A stretch of 40,470 nt of DNA from Bacillota bacterium (GCA_029553855.1 JAKPKE010000109.1:1-40470); one strand, 5' to 3'. Positions 16,364 through 24,443 are shown, counted from the first letter of the stretch. Notes: generated by a model not told the origin, from the sequence alone. Program-made: numbers and translations.

Positions 16364-17320
16364 TTACTTTATAGCGCCTACTTCTTTGTAGTATTTCTCT
16401 GCTCCGGGATGGAACGGAACGGATACTCCCTTTACCGCATTTTCAAGGCTAAGCTCGGCACCCTTTGCATGAGCTTCCGCCAACTCCTTCTGATTATCAA
16501 ACAAGGCCTTTGTCAGATCGTATACAACCTTTTCGGAAACCTCCGAACCGACTATCAGGGTTGCTTTTACCGCAACGGTCTTTACATCTGCACTCTGGCC
16601 TTTGTAAGTTCCCGCAGGTATAACTATCTCTGTGAAGAATGGATACTTGTCAATAAGTTTCTTTATCATATCATCGGAAATTGATATGAATTTAAGGTTG
16701 CTTGTAGTGGCAGTATCCTGTATTGCAGCATTAGGAACTCCCGATACAAACATGAAGCCTTCAATATGCTTGTCTTTTAAAGAATCCGCAGATTCTGAAA
16801 AGGACAGGTAGTTAGCTGAAAAATCATTATAGGTCATACCCATGACATCCAGCAGCTGTCTTGCATTTGCTTCAACTCCGCTTCCTGGGGCACCCACTGA
16901 GAACTTCTTCCCTTTGATATCATTCAGGGTATTGATCCCGCTGTCGGCAGATGCAACAATCTGAATTACTTCAGGATAAAGATTGGCAATAACCCTTACA
17001 TTTTCTACTTTGGCATCCTTGAAAGCCTCTGCGCCCGCATAAGCATAGTCGGTCATATCATTCTGCACTATCGCAAGCTCTGCCTCCTTCTTGCCTATGA
17101 GCTTGAGGTTTTCAACGGAAGCACCTGTTGCCTGAGCTGTTACGTTCATGTTGGCAATTTTTGAATTGAATATCTGTGCCATTGAACCGCCAAAAGGATA
17201 GTAAGTACCAGATGTTCCTCCGGTGGCCAATATCAGGTTGGTTTTTTGCGGAGCACATCCCGCAAGAGCTGCGGACAGTACCAACGCTGCAGCCAGTAAT
17301 AGCACTATGTACTTTTTCAT
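16364..17320 (-). CDS. TAXI family TRAP transporter solute-binding lipoprotein
   Basis: A 318-residue solute-binding protein of the TAXI subfamily. The signal peptide ends in a lipobox (ALAGC, cysteine 22), so it is membrane-tethered outside the cell. The mature part begins NLILATGGTSGTYYPFGGSM, the signature opening of TAXI proteins, and continues with AQIFNSKIANMNVTAQATGA and FSVGAPGSGVEANARQLLD. Length is typical. GGAGGAGGG lies before the ATG. The gene has its own promoter region with a perfect tandem repeat over the -35 position and lies directly downstream of a two-component system. The ligand is not predictable; glutamate-like amino acids and dicarboxylates are known for some family members. 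Confidence 0.95.
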   Translation of the reverse strand: MKKYIVLLLAAALVLSAALAGCAPQKTNLILATGGTSGTYYPFGGSMAQIFNSKIANMNVTAQATGASVENLKLIGKKEAELAIVQNDMTDYAYAGAEAFKDAKVENVRVIANLYPEVIQIVASADSGINTLNDIKGKKFSVGAPGSGVEANARQLLDVMGMTYNDFSANYLSFSESADSLKDKHIEGFMFVSGVPNAAIQDTATTSNLKFISISDDMIKKLIDKYPFFTEIVIPAGTYKGQSADVKTVAVKATLIVGSEVSEKVVYDLTKALFDNQKELAEAHAKGAELSLENAVKGVSVPFHPGAEKYYKEVGAIK

Positions 17321-17349
17321 AAGAGTCCCTCCTCCAATTTAATACCATA

Positions 17350-17380
17350 ATTATAAAACCATAGTAACAGATAGTAACAG
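17350..17380 (-). promoter_or_regulatory. Promoter with tandem-repeat operator for the TAXI-TRAP genes
   Basis: The minus strand has TATAAT (17350-17355) with no TTGACA-like -35. Instead, two exact, adjacent copies of CTGTTACTAT (17361-17380) cover the -35 region. A 10-bp period means both copies face the same side of the helix. B. subtilis GlnL, a homologue of the neighbouring response regulator, is reported to bind a direct repeat of 6 bases with a 4-base gap; here CTGTTA-CTAT-CTGTTA has the same geometry. Activation by the neighbouring regulator is inferred. Confidence 0.6.
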
Positions 17381-17445
17381 AAAGAAACGTAAATTTACAT
17401 TAAATGTTTGAGAAGATTTAGAAAATTGACTCCTAAAGGCCGGTA

Positions 17446-18339
17446 CTATTCAATTTGTTCAACCATTACCAGCAGCCTTTTTATAAAAGACTTGATGTTT
17501 ACCTTTCCCCCATACATTGTCTTGCCTCTGATAAAGTCCATTTCCGCTTTTATGTCGGCATAGTCAAACAAAGAAGAGCAGTACAGGTCAAACTTCTCAT
17601 TACTGAAGTCCTCTATTCCCATGGCTGCAATATTTTTCATAGCTTTGGAAACCGTCCTGCGTATCCTCATCTCAATAGCCTTGAAATCACCGCTGAAACC
17701 CCTGCCCTCGGAATCATATCTGTCCAGCAGCAGCTTCAGCAGCTCATTCAGCTGCATCTCTTCCAGCTTCTCGCTTAAATCCTCATCTTCATACAACATA
17801 TTGATTATATTGACTATATCCTTGCTTCCCAAATCACCCAATATACCAAGGTCAGCCATGATCTGGTTCAGCGCTTTTTTTGCATTGTCCTGTCTTTGCG
17901 CTTTGTAGCCTGCATCTCCTCGGCCCAGGGTCATTGCAGTAGATTCAATAGCCTCAAAGGTTTTTTTCATTGCCTGGTATTCCTCGACCTTTTTTATCAC
18001 ATTCACAACTTCAATAACATTGATAGGTTTGCTGATAAAAAACTCAATCCCCAACTCGTAGGCTTTTGCTATCATATCCTTGTCGCTGACTTGCGAAAGC
18101 ATTATAAACACACTTTTCACATTCAGGGATTTAACTTTTTTTATTATAGCCATTCCATCCTGTAAAGGAAGCAGAAGGTCAATAATCACAATGTCGGGCT
18201 TAAGCTTAAGTATCAGCTCTTCTCCGAGAAGCCCGTTATCCGCTTCTGCAATTACTTCCCCAAGGCAGTATTGCCCGATTATCTTTGCAAGTACGCTTCT
18301 CACCGACCTGTCATCGTCTATAACAATGAAACTATACAT
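17446..18339 (-). CDS. Response regulator with YcbB/GlnL-type output domain
   Basis: A two-domain cytosolic regulator of about 297 residues. Numbered from the ATG at 18345, the receiver domain has the acidic triad D10-D11-D12, the phosphoacceptor D56 (VIIDLLLP) and K106 (FISKPINV). After a linker with a short coiled segment, the C-terminal half (about 150-299) resembles the YcbB DNA-binding domain of B. subtilis GlnL, with KALNQIMADLGILGDLGSKD and FKAIEMRIRRTVSKAMKNIA as typical parts. The ATG at 18339 is preferred, since AGGAGG lies six bases upstream; the ATG at 18345 abuts it. It overlaps the kinase gene end, which points to coupled translation. The adjacent TAXI-TRAP genes are the obvious target. 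Confidence 0.88.
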   Translation of the reverse strand: MYSFIVIDDDRSVRSVLAKIIGQYCLGEVIAEADNGLLGEELILKLKPDIVIIDLLLPLQDGMAIIKKVKSLNVKSVFIMLSQVSDKDMIAKAYELGIEFFISKPINVIEVVNVIKKVEEYQAMKKTFEAIESTAMTLGRGDAGYKAQRQDNAKKALNQIMADLGILGDLGSKDIVNIINMLYEDEDLSEKLEEMQLNELLKLLLDRYDSEGRGFSGDFKAIEMRIRRTVSKAMKNIAAMGIEDFSNEKFDLYCSSLFDYADIKAEMDFIRGKTMYGGKVNIKSFIKRLLVMVEQIE

Positions 18340-19627
18340 CTCCATCCTCCTCGCAAATGATTACATCCGCAGGTATCTCCAGCCTGAACCCGGTAATGCC
18401 TTCGGTATCATTATTGAAAAATGCACTCCCTTTCAAGTGGTCTGAAAGAATTTTTATATGGGTCAAACCAAGCCCCGTGGAAACCTGTCCCGTTTCCGGG
18501 TTGAACTTCGTAGTATAGCCGGGCTCAAAAATCAGATCCCTTTCTTTTTCATCTATTCCCTTTCCATTATCCGCAACTGTAAAAACTACCATGCCTTCTC
18601 TGAAGGAACAGCTGACTTTGATGTAAGAATCACTTCTGAAGCATGCCTCTATAGAGTTCTGTACTATATTGTTAAGTATTGACATAATGATATAGTATTC
18701 GCTTGTCCTGAAATCCTTTTCGAGAATGAAGCTGAGTCTGATATCCTTGTTAATCACCTCTATGTACCTGGTAAATATATCTTCTATGGTCTCAAATATT
18801 TCACTCATTTTCATCGTTTTGTGAACATCGCTTGCCGGCATAAGCTTTTCCATGCTTATTGCAATTCTGTTGTAATCCTTTTTTATTTCATGAATATCAA
18901 TGGACAGTGTAAGGCAGTCATCCGTAATTTTCTTCAATTCCTCTCTGCTCATAGGGCTGTTGTCCCTGATTGCGTTATAGATTGAATAGCTCTTGGCCAT
19001 TGCACCTTCAATATCCTGCATTGATTTCTTAATGAAGAATACTTCTGACTTAAGCTTTGCCGTGAGAAGGAGAAGGTCCTTGTACCTTCTCTGGTGCTCT
19101 TCTTTAGTAATAAACAGGCTGTAATACCGGATGATCCAGAATAATGCAAACACAAGGCAGCTTCTTACTACGGCAGCCATCATTATAGTTGAAAAAATGG
19201 CATCAAAAAATTTGTTGCTCAGCTGATTCCTGATTACAAGCTCAAAGAAATTGGACATAATATCCGCTGTCGTCAGCGCCACTATGAAATATATGGGTTT
19301 CTCGAACAGCCTTCTGAAGCTCGTTCCTTCAATAATCAAGCCATATGTGACGTAATACATCAGTGCGGGCATATGCCTTGACAGGGCTGCCTCCAAGACT
19401 GCCGTACCCGTAAACATATCTATGCCGATTCTCACTGCAAGGACTGAAATACCTGTAAAAACCGATGTTGATACAATCGGAAGAGAATGAAAATAAAGCA
19501 GCAGAAAAGTAAAGACAACTACCCCTATAGTTATCCTGAAATCAGTACCGAAAGGATAAAAATTCACCTGCCCCATAAATGCGGTAAACAGACCCACTAT
19601 CAGCATTTCTTTATATTTGCTCTTCAA
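18332..19627 (-). CDS. Membrane sensor histidine kinase, GlnK/YcbA-like
   Basis: A sensor kinase of about 431 residues. The N-terminal half has five or six membrane segments with short loops and no large extracellular domain. A cytoplasmic helix follows, with the putative phosphoacceptor in SIDIHEIKKDYNRI, an H-box of the SpoB/GlnK type. The ATPase domain has NIVQNSIEACF (N box), VADNGKGIDEKERDLIFEPG and GLGLTHIKILSDH (G boxes). An ATG at 19681 opens the frame, but it coincides with the predicted transcription start. The TTG at 19627 has GGGGT seven bases upstream and is preferred, giving MKSKYKEMLIVGLF. It is the first gene of the kinase-regulator pair. The family suggests sensing of an amino acid such as glutamine, unproven here. 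Confidence 0.88.
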   Translation of the reverse strand: MKSKYKEMLIVGLFTAFMGQVNFYPFGTDFRITIGVVVFTFLLLYFHSLPIVSTSVFTGISVLAVRIGIDMFTGTAVLEAALSRHMPALMYYVTYGLIIEGTSFRRLFEKPIYFIVALTTADIMSNFFELVIRNQLSNKFFDAIFSTIMMAAVVRSCLVFALFWIIRYYSLFITKEEHQRRYKDLLLLTAKLKSEVFFIKKSMQDIEGAMAKSYSIYNAIRDNSPMSREELKKITDDCLTLSIDIHEIKKDYNRIAISMEKLMPASDVHKTMKMSEIFETIEDIFTRYIEVINKDIRLSFILEKDFRTSEYYIIMSILNNIVQNSIEACFRSDSYIKVSCSFREGMVVFTVADNGKGIDEKERDLIFEPGYTTKFNPETGQVSTGLGLTHIKILSDHLKGSAFFNNDTEGITGFRLEIPADVIICEEDGDV

Positions 19628-19687
19628 ATCAATTACCCCGTAAAATTCATTGTAAGGCCAAAACAACCTGGGTATGACCATATCACT

Positions 19688-19708
19688 ATTATAGCATAAA
19701 TTTTATGC
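19688..19708 (-). promoter_or_regulatory. Kinase-gene promoter with overlapping palindrome
   Basis: The minus strand has an extended -10 TGCTATAAT (core 19688-19693). A perfect palindrome GCATAAA-A-TTTATGC (19694-19708) overlaps the extended element and lies in the spacer. It is a candidate operator, perhaps for autoregulation. Confidence 0.5.
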
Positions 19709-19875
19709 ATTGTTCCCCTTGCCGTATTGCAGCATATTATGATATAGGAAATAGTATATGAATGATTTCATAGAATTGTTAACTTCTGCCAAAGGAGATT
19801 TTTGCCTTTATTTTTGGGACAATGTGTTATATACTTTAATAGAACATGCTGTAAGAATATCGGGAGGTCGATGTA

Positions 19876-20832
19876 TTGAAAAACAGATTAATGAATTTAG
19901 CACTTGTTTCAGCAGTAGTATCCTCCGTATTTTTTATTCTGGCAGTCTCGGTATTTGCCGATATCGGAGACACGGCTCTCAAAAAAGGCATGAGGCATCC
20001 TGATGTTGCAGTTCTTCAGGAAAGGCTTGACGTATTAGGTTACTTTGAGAATGAAGAGTACACCGATTATTTCGGGGATAAGACATATGCTGCCCTTATT
20101 GCCTTTCAGAGTGATTCAGGACTCAAACAGGACGGCGTTGCCGGGAAAGACACCTTCAAGATGCTTAGCATAAAAATCAAGCAGAATGAAATTCTGCCCG
20201 AAAACTTTGTACCGATTAAAGAAGGCGACAGCGGTGACAAGGTAGTTGACATACAAAAAAAGCTGAGGGACCTTGGCATATACAAAACCGAAATAAACTC
20301 TTTTTACGATAAGACTACCATAGATGCAGTCTCAGAATTTCAGGCGGCAAACTCCCTGCCTCAGACCGGCATAGTGGATGGCGCCACAATTATCAAGCTC
20401 AATACTATTACCAACGACAAAATTGCCGCCAGGGCAGCCGAAAGCCGCAGGCTCTTAGGTGATAAGGCGGTTGATTTTGCAAAGCAGTTCTTAGGAGCTC
20501 CTTACAAATGGGGTGCATCTTCCGGAAAAGCCTTTGACTGCTCAGGCTTCACGGTGTACATAATGAAAAAGTTCAACGTCATCCTGGAGCGCACCGCTTC
20601 CGCCCAGTTCAACAGCGGGACTAAAGTCGAAAAGTCTAATCTTCAGGCGGGAGATTTAGTATTCTTCACTACATACAAAAAAGGCCCCAGCCATGTGGGA
20701 ATGTACATAGGTGACAATAAGTTCATACATGCAAGCTCGGCAACCAGAAGCGTGACTATTACGGATCTTGACACGAAATATTACAAGGCCCGGTACCTGG
20801 GTGCCAGAAGATATAATCTTAAAGAGAATTAA
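19876..20832 (+). CDS. Secreted NlpC/P60 hydrolase with two peptidoglycan-binding domains
   Basis: A 318-residue exported cell-wall hydrolase. A signal peptide ends near residue 28 (SVFA). Two PG_binding_1 repeats follow: about 37-98 (RHPDVAVLQERLDVLGYF) and about 117-177 (GDSGDKVVDIQKKLRDLGIY). The C-terminal NlpC/P60 domain (about 195-318) has the catalytic cysteine in F-D-C222-S-G, the histidine in S-H273-V-G-M-Y and H285. The enzyme should cut the gamma-D-Glu to diaminopimelate bond in peptide stems. The start is TTG at 19876, with GGAGGT seven bases upstream. A TATACT box at 19830-19835 may be the -10. The gene stands alone and ends in a strong terminator. A role in growth, division or sporulation cannot be decided from sequence. 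Confidence 0.93.
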   Translation: MKNRLMNLALVSAVVSSVFFILAVSVFADIGDTALKKGMRHPDVAVLQERLDVLGYFENEEYTDYFGDKTYAALIAFQSDSGLKQDGVAGKDTFKMLSIKIKQNEILPENFVPIKEGDSGDKVVDIQKKLRDLGIYKTEINSFYDKTTIDAVSEFQAANSLPQTGIVDGATIIKLNTITNDKIAARAAESRRLLGDKAVDFAKQFLGAPYKWGASSGKAFDCSGFTVYIMKKFNVILERTASAQFNSGTKVEKSNLQAGDLVFFTTYKKGPSHVGMYIGDNKFIHASSATRSVTITDLDTKYYKARYLGARRYNLKEN

Positions 20833-20859
20833 AGGATAGTCGAAGACTATCCTTTTTTC
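20831..20859 (+). terminator. Terminator after the NlpC/P60 gene
   Basis: AAAGGATAGTC pairs with GACTATCCTTT around GAA, followed by TTTTC. It directly abuts the end of the convergent cysteine-rich protein gene. Confidence 0.88.
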
Positions 20860-20860
20860 T

Positions 20861-21574
20861 TTATTTAAACATAAGCTCAATTTCAGTATCACAGCATGGG
20901 CAAACCCCGATATATTTCCCGTTGATATTGAACAGCTCAAGAACTTCATTGCACTTGCCGCACTTGGCAACACATTTCTTCAAATAAATCAGAGTTCCTA
21001 TATACTTAACCTTGCCGTCCTTATATTTCTCTGCAACCCTGTCGTATGCCTTGCTTTCATTTTTGTCATAGAGCAATTCGTTGCGAAGTGTTACGAATTT
21101 GATGTTCTCCCCCTGCAGGGATTTTCTTTGTGATTCCAGATCCTTTATATGTTCGGCTATTTCGAAAATCCTTTCCTGATTGTAGTTGATTTTCTGGCTG
21201 AGTTCAGTCAAAATGTCTATGCTCTTGTGATAATTGAAATATAGGCGAAAAGCCTCCATATTGTTTTCTTTGTGATTGAACTCATTATGGCAGAACCTGC
21301 ACTCATCGGTATCAGGAATATCGAAGCTTTCCACATAGGTATTCCCCAAACTGTCGCAGAATGGGCATACTATTATATATATCCTGTCAACGAAACGCTC
21401 TCTTTCCATTTCGGAAAAAAGCCTGCCGTATTCATCATTTGTCAGGTCAAGCTGCTCAATGGCGTTGTTATACAGTACATCATTTTCCTCATAGGTTGCC
21501 AGAAGTTCAATGAACTTATCGGCCTTATTCTGCGGAATAACCTTTTGCTGCTTGAGATATTCAATAATATTCAT
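20861..21574 (-). CDS. Cysteine-rich hypothetical protein with two zinc-ribbon-like motifs
   Basis: A 237-residue cytosolic protein that I do not recognise. Two cysteine clusters suggest metal binding: CPFC (70-73) with CRFC (92-95), and CVAKCGKC (201-208) with CPCC (225-228). Between them lies a mostly helical stretch (about 110-175) with coiled-coil character, containing KINYNQERIFEIAEHIKDLE. The N-terminal 65 residues look helical (MNIIEYLKQQKVIPQNKADK). The layout, ribbon-coil-ribbon, resembles phage-like or toxin-system accessory proteins, but nothing in the neighbourhood supports that. The ATG at 21574 follows GGGGGGG; a start ten codons upstream would put that site inside the gene. It is a single gene between two cell-wall hydrolase genes. 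Confidence 0.7.
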   Translation of the reverse strand: MNIIEYLKQQKVIPQNKADKFIELLATYEENDVLYNNAIEQLDLTNDEYGRLFSEMERERFVDRIYIIVCPFCDSLGNTYVESFDIPDTDECRFCHNEFNHKENNMEAFRLYFNYHKSIDILTELSQKINYNQERIFEIAEHIKDLESQRKSLQGENIKFVTLRNELLYDKNESKAYDRVAEKYKDGKVKYIGTLIYLKKCVAKCGKCNEVLELFNINGKYIGVCPCCDTEIELMFK

Positions 21575-21686
21575 CTTTTCCCCCCCTTGTGATATAACTG
21601 CCAAATGCTTTTTTACACTTCTTAATAATCATATTATTCTATATATTATTGAAATATCCTCTAAATAAGCATACCTCAAAAAATAA

Positions 21687-22970
21687 TCATATTACCTTCC
21701 TGATATCGTACAGCGAGCTTACCACAAGCCAATTCTGCGGGAAATACCGGCCAATGGTCCAGTAGCTTGCACCTCCCAGGTTATACTGATTAATAAGCCT
21801 TATTTTCGCTTCAATGCTGCGGGCATCATCGAACCAGACAACATGCTGTTTGCCTTTATCATCGTAATAATTGAAAAACGGGGCCTGAGACTTTTGATCA
21901 TACTTGATTACAGCCCCTTCCCTTCTTGCCAGGTCAACGGCTCCTGTGTTCGACACGACTGTTGCTCTGCTTCCCGGCACATAAGGCAATACCCAGTTGT
22001 ATCCGTAGTTAGGTATGCCCATGAAAATTTTCTGTCTCGGTATTGCCGATACGGCATAGCTCAATACCTTCCTCACTTCGTTAATCGGTGCTACCGCCAT
22101 TGGCGGTCCAAAGGTAAATCCCCATTCATAAGTCATAAGTATCACATGATCCGTAAGGGCTCCATGAACGGGATAATCATGGGCTTCATAAAGCAGTCCC
22201 TTCTGATCCGCAGAAATTTTGGGAGCCAATGCCGTAGTAAGGGAATAGCCCAACGGCTTCAGCCTGCTTCTTAGCTTCCTCAGGAAATTATTGTAGTCTT
22301 CTCTGTTTTGGGGATATACATATTCAAAATCCACATCCAGCCCCGTATAGTTTTTAGTCCTCATATTGTTTATTACATTTGCAATCAGTCTGTCCTGTAT
22401 GTTTTCATTTGTAAGTATCGTTCTTGCTAAGTCGCTGCTGAAGCCGCCGCCCTCCTGAATATTTGTAATAACCATGAGGGGCGCTACCTTTGCCTCCCTG
22501 GCTGCGTTAATCAAAGGTCCGTCATTCAGGGTTCCTATGCTTCCGTCAGGTTTCACCTCATAACTGAAAATACTAAGGTACGTAAGGTACGGCAGCGTTT
22601 TTCCCAGTACATCGGGTTTTATGACCGGAAACGAGTATCCATTTATAGAAATAGCGCCTAATTTCTCCGTACCTGAAGGAATTGTAAGCACCATTCCGGG
22701 ATTTATCACTGCGGGATTGGTTATTCTATTTGCCGCCTGTATGCTTGCCACCGTCGTCCCATACTGCCTTGCTATTGAGAACAGCGATTCCCCTGCTTTA
22801 ACGGTATGCTGTCTTGTACCTGTCAATATTACTATAGTCTGACCTATCACCAAAGTATCCGATATGTCTATTCCGTTGTCCGAAGCAATTCTTGATACCG
22901 GTATTCCATAGCGCCTTGAAATTGAATATAAGCTGTCCCCGGCTTTTACAACATGAATAATCAATGCCAT
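21687..22970 (-). CDS. LysM-GH18 spore peptidoglycan hydrolase, SleL/YaaH-like
   Basis: A 427-residue enzyme with two LysM repeats (about 5-49 and 54-97) and a GH18 glycosidase domain (about 108-427). The GH18 catalytic motif is LDVDFEYV, with D212, D214 and E216. SleL/YaaH proteins of Bacilli and Clostridia have exactly this arrangement. They are placed in the spore coat and cut cortex fragments as N-acetylglucosaminidases during germination. There is no signal peptide, as expected for a protein made in the mother cell. The ATG follows AAGGGGTGA. A sigma-E-like promoter lies 40-70 bases upstream. The gene is monocistronic. It is the second spore gene in the window. Confidence 0.92.
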   Translation of the reverse strand: MALIIHVVKAGDSLYSISRRYGIPVSRIASDNGIDISDTLVIGQTIVILTGTRQHTVKAGESLFSIARQYGTTVASIQAANRITNPAVINPGMVLTIPSGTEKLGAISINGYSFPVIKPDVLGKTLPYLTYLSIFSYEVKPDGSIGTLNDGPLINAAREAKVAPLMVITNIQEGGGFSSDLARTILTNENIQDRLIANVINNMRTKNYTGLDVDFEYVYPQNREDYNNFLRKLRSRLKPLGYSLTTALAPKISADQKGLLYEAHDYPVHGALTDHVILMTYEWGFTFGPPMAVAPINEVRKVLSYAVSAIPRQKIFMGIPNYGYNWVLPYVPGSRATVVSNTGAVDLARREGAVIKYDQKSQAPFFNYYDDKGKQHVVWFDDARSIEAKIRLINQYNLGGASYWTIGRYFPQNWLVVSSLYDIRKVI

Positions 22971-23008
22971 TCACCCCTTGATAAATAATAGAACAAATCA
23001 TTCCTTAC

Positions 23009-23037
23009 AGTATATGTTCCACTATTCATTAATGTTA
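23009..23037 (-). promoter_or_regulatory. Sigma-E-type promoter of the spore hydrolase gene
   Basis: The minus strand has TAACATT (23031-23037), 14 bases, then CATATACT (23009-23016). This agrees with the sigma-E pattern KMATATT-N14-CATACAMT at 6 of 7 and 6 of 8 positions. B. subtilis yaaH belongs to the sigma-E regulon. Confidence 0.6.
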
Positions 23038-23077
23038 CAACAGGTGGATGGCATTGACTCCGGTTCCGTATTCTATT

Positions 23078-24331
23078 TTAAATCATATTCTTGTCAACAT
23101 ACACCGTCAGCTTTCCGAGGCAATTCACATAATTGCCGAATTCATTGTCATACCAGCCGAATATTTTAGCATGGGTTACTGGAAGGCTTATATCCTGGCA
23201 GGTTTCTACTCCACATTCCCTTAGGATTTCAGAAGAGAGAGGCAAAAATCCTGTCCTTGTATGGTTTTCATGGCCTTCGATAACTACCGCAGCCCTGCAT
23301 CCTACCATATCGGAGGATACATTCTGATCTTCACTGTATATCAGAAGGCCTTTTTGGGCACCATCTGCTGCCTTTTTATAAATATCATTGATAAACTCCC
23401 TGTTTATTACCGGATCCCCGTTTTCCCCAAGCTTTGTACGGAAGGTAATATTCAGTGATATCAGTGATACCGTACTTGTAGGCACTCTTATGGAATCAGC
23501 CATGAATCCTACTTTCTTTATTTCGGGGAGTATTTCTTCCAAAGCAATAGCGGCTCCTGTCGATGTGGGAATTATATTGTTGAACACCGAGCGGTTTCTC
23601 CTAAGATCCTTGGACCCTGCACCGGGGGATGTGTCAAGTATGTTCTGATTGTTGGTTGCGGCATGGACCGTAGACATTGATGCGGTTATTATCTTCGAAG
23701 TCTCTTCGGTATCGAGAAGGGGCTTCATCATGTGCGCCAGGCCCGTTGTGGTGCAGCTTGCCGCTGATAGGATATGATGTCTGGCAGGATCATAGCCGAC
23801 ATGATTCACTCCGTATACAAACATGGCACTGTCTTCCGGCATCTTTTGGGTAGAATCCTTTATTTTAAACGGAGCGCTTGCGATTACCTTCTCTGCTCCG
23901 GCTTCTATATGTCCTCTTATGCTTCCTTTCGGGCTGTCTGAAGGCAGTGTTGGATCCAGAAAAACACCTGTGCAATCAACAACCAGCCTTACTCCCTCTT
24001 TTGCCCAGTCGATATTTTGGGGATTTCTTTCTTTTTTCAGCACCTTAACAGCAATTCCATCCATTTCAAACAGACATTCAGCTTCATCCAGAACCTTCAC
24101 ACTGCAGGATTTGCCAGTATAGCCATATAAGAATCTGTCAATGGTCCCATAGGTCGAGTCTACGGTCAGATAATGGATAATGTCATCGATTTTTCTGCCC
24201 ACTTCACGGCCTGCATTTATCACTATACCGTCAAAATGCCTGATATTGAGATGATTCCATAAGGTAAGCTTTGCAATCCTGCCTGTACCGTTTATGCCCA
24301 GCAGTCTTTTGCTCCGTAAAGGTACGTTCAT
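23078..24331 (-). CDS. Atypical glyceraldehyde-3-phosphate dehydrogenase family protein
   Basis: A 417-residue protein of the phosphorylating GAPDH family, about 80 residues longer than the usual 335. The nucleotide-binding start is GINGTGRIAK (12-21), where classical enzymes read INGFGRIGR. The catalytic cysteine C193 is in ASCTTTGLAH (classical SCTTNCLAP) and the catalytic histidine H223 in STVHAATN. The segments NIIPTSTGAA (252-261), RVPTSTVSLI and WYDNEFGNY are kept, so an active dehydrogenase is plausible. Extra length lies mainly in the N-terminal half (30-60 and 100-145). It may be a secondary enzyme with another aldehyde substrate. A GAPDH-like extended -10 is present upstream. The PPDK-like gene precedes it on the same strand. 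Confidence 0.85.
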   Translation of the reverse strand: MNVPLRSKRLLGINGTGRIAKLTLWNHLNIRHFDGIVINAGREVGRKIDDIIHYLTVDSTYGTIDRFLYGYTGKSCSVKVLDEAECLFEMDGIAVKVLKKERNPQNIDWAKEGVRLVVDCTGVFLDPTLPSDSPKGSIRGHIEAGAEKVIASAPFKIKDSTQKMPEDSAMFVYGVNHVGYDPARHHILSAASCTTTGLAHMMKPLLDTEETSKIITASMSTVHAATNNQNILDTSPGAGSKDLRRNRSVFNNIIPTSTGAAIALEEILPEIKKVGFMADSIRVPTSTVSLISLNITFRTKLGENGDPVINREFINDIYKKAADGAQKGLLIYSEDQNVSSDMVGCRAAVVIEGHENHTRTGFLPLSSEILRECGVETCQDISLPVTHAKIFGWYDNEFGNYVNCLGKLTVYVDKNMI

Positions 24332-24377
24332 AAAATCACTCCTTATACAAATATTCGAAATATTATTTGTTTAATAA

Positions 24378-24386
24378 ATTATATCA
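24378..24386 (-). promoter_or_regulatory. Extended -10 promoter of the GAPDH-like gene
   Basis: The minus strand reads TTTATGATATAAT around the core TATAAT (24378-24383). The same 13 bases occur in both arms of the inverted repeat at 28579-28646, so this gene may share a regulator with the PPDK-like gene. Confidence 0.5.
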
Positions 24387-24443
24387 TAAATCTGAATATA
24401 TTTCCTTTTTTCCTCCCATTCCGACAAGTCAGCATCCTGAATA

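Noticed and set aside
16157-16684. Plus-strand open frame of 175 codons opposite DUF1850 and the TAXI gene
   Set aside because: It spans two well-supported minus-strand genes and their intercistronic hairpin, and has no protein-like features.
17400-17460. Weak hairpin AAATTGA/TCAATTT after the response regulator gene
   Set aside because: The stem is short and AT-rich and no T-run follows, so it was not called a terminator.
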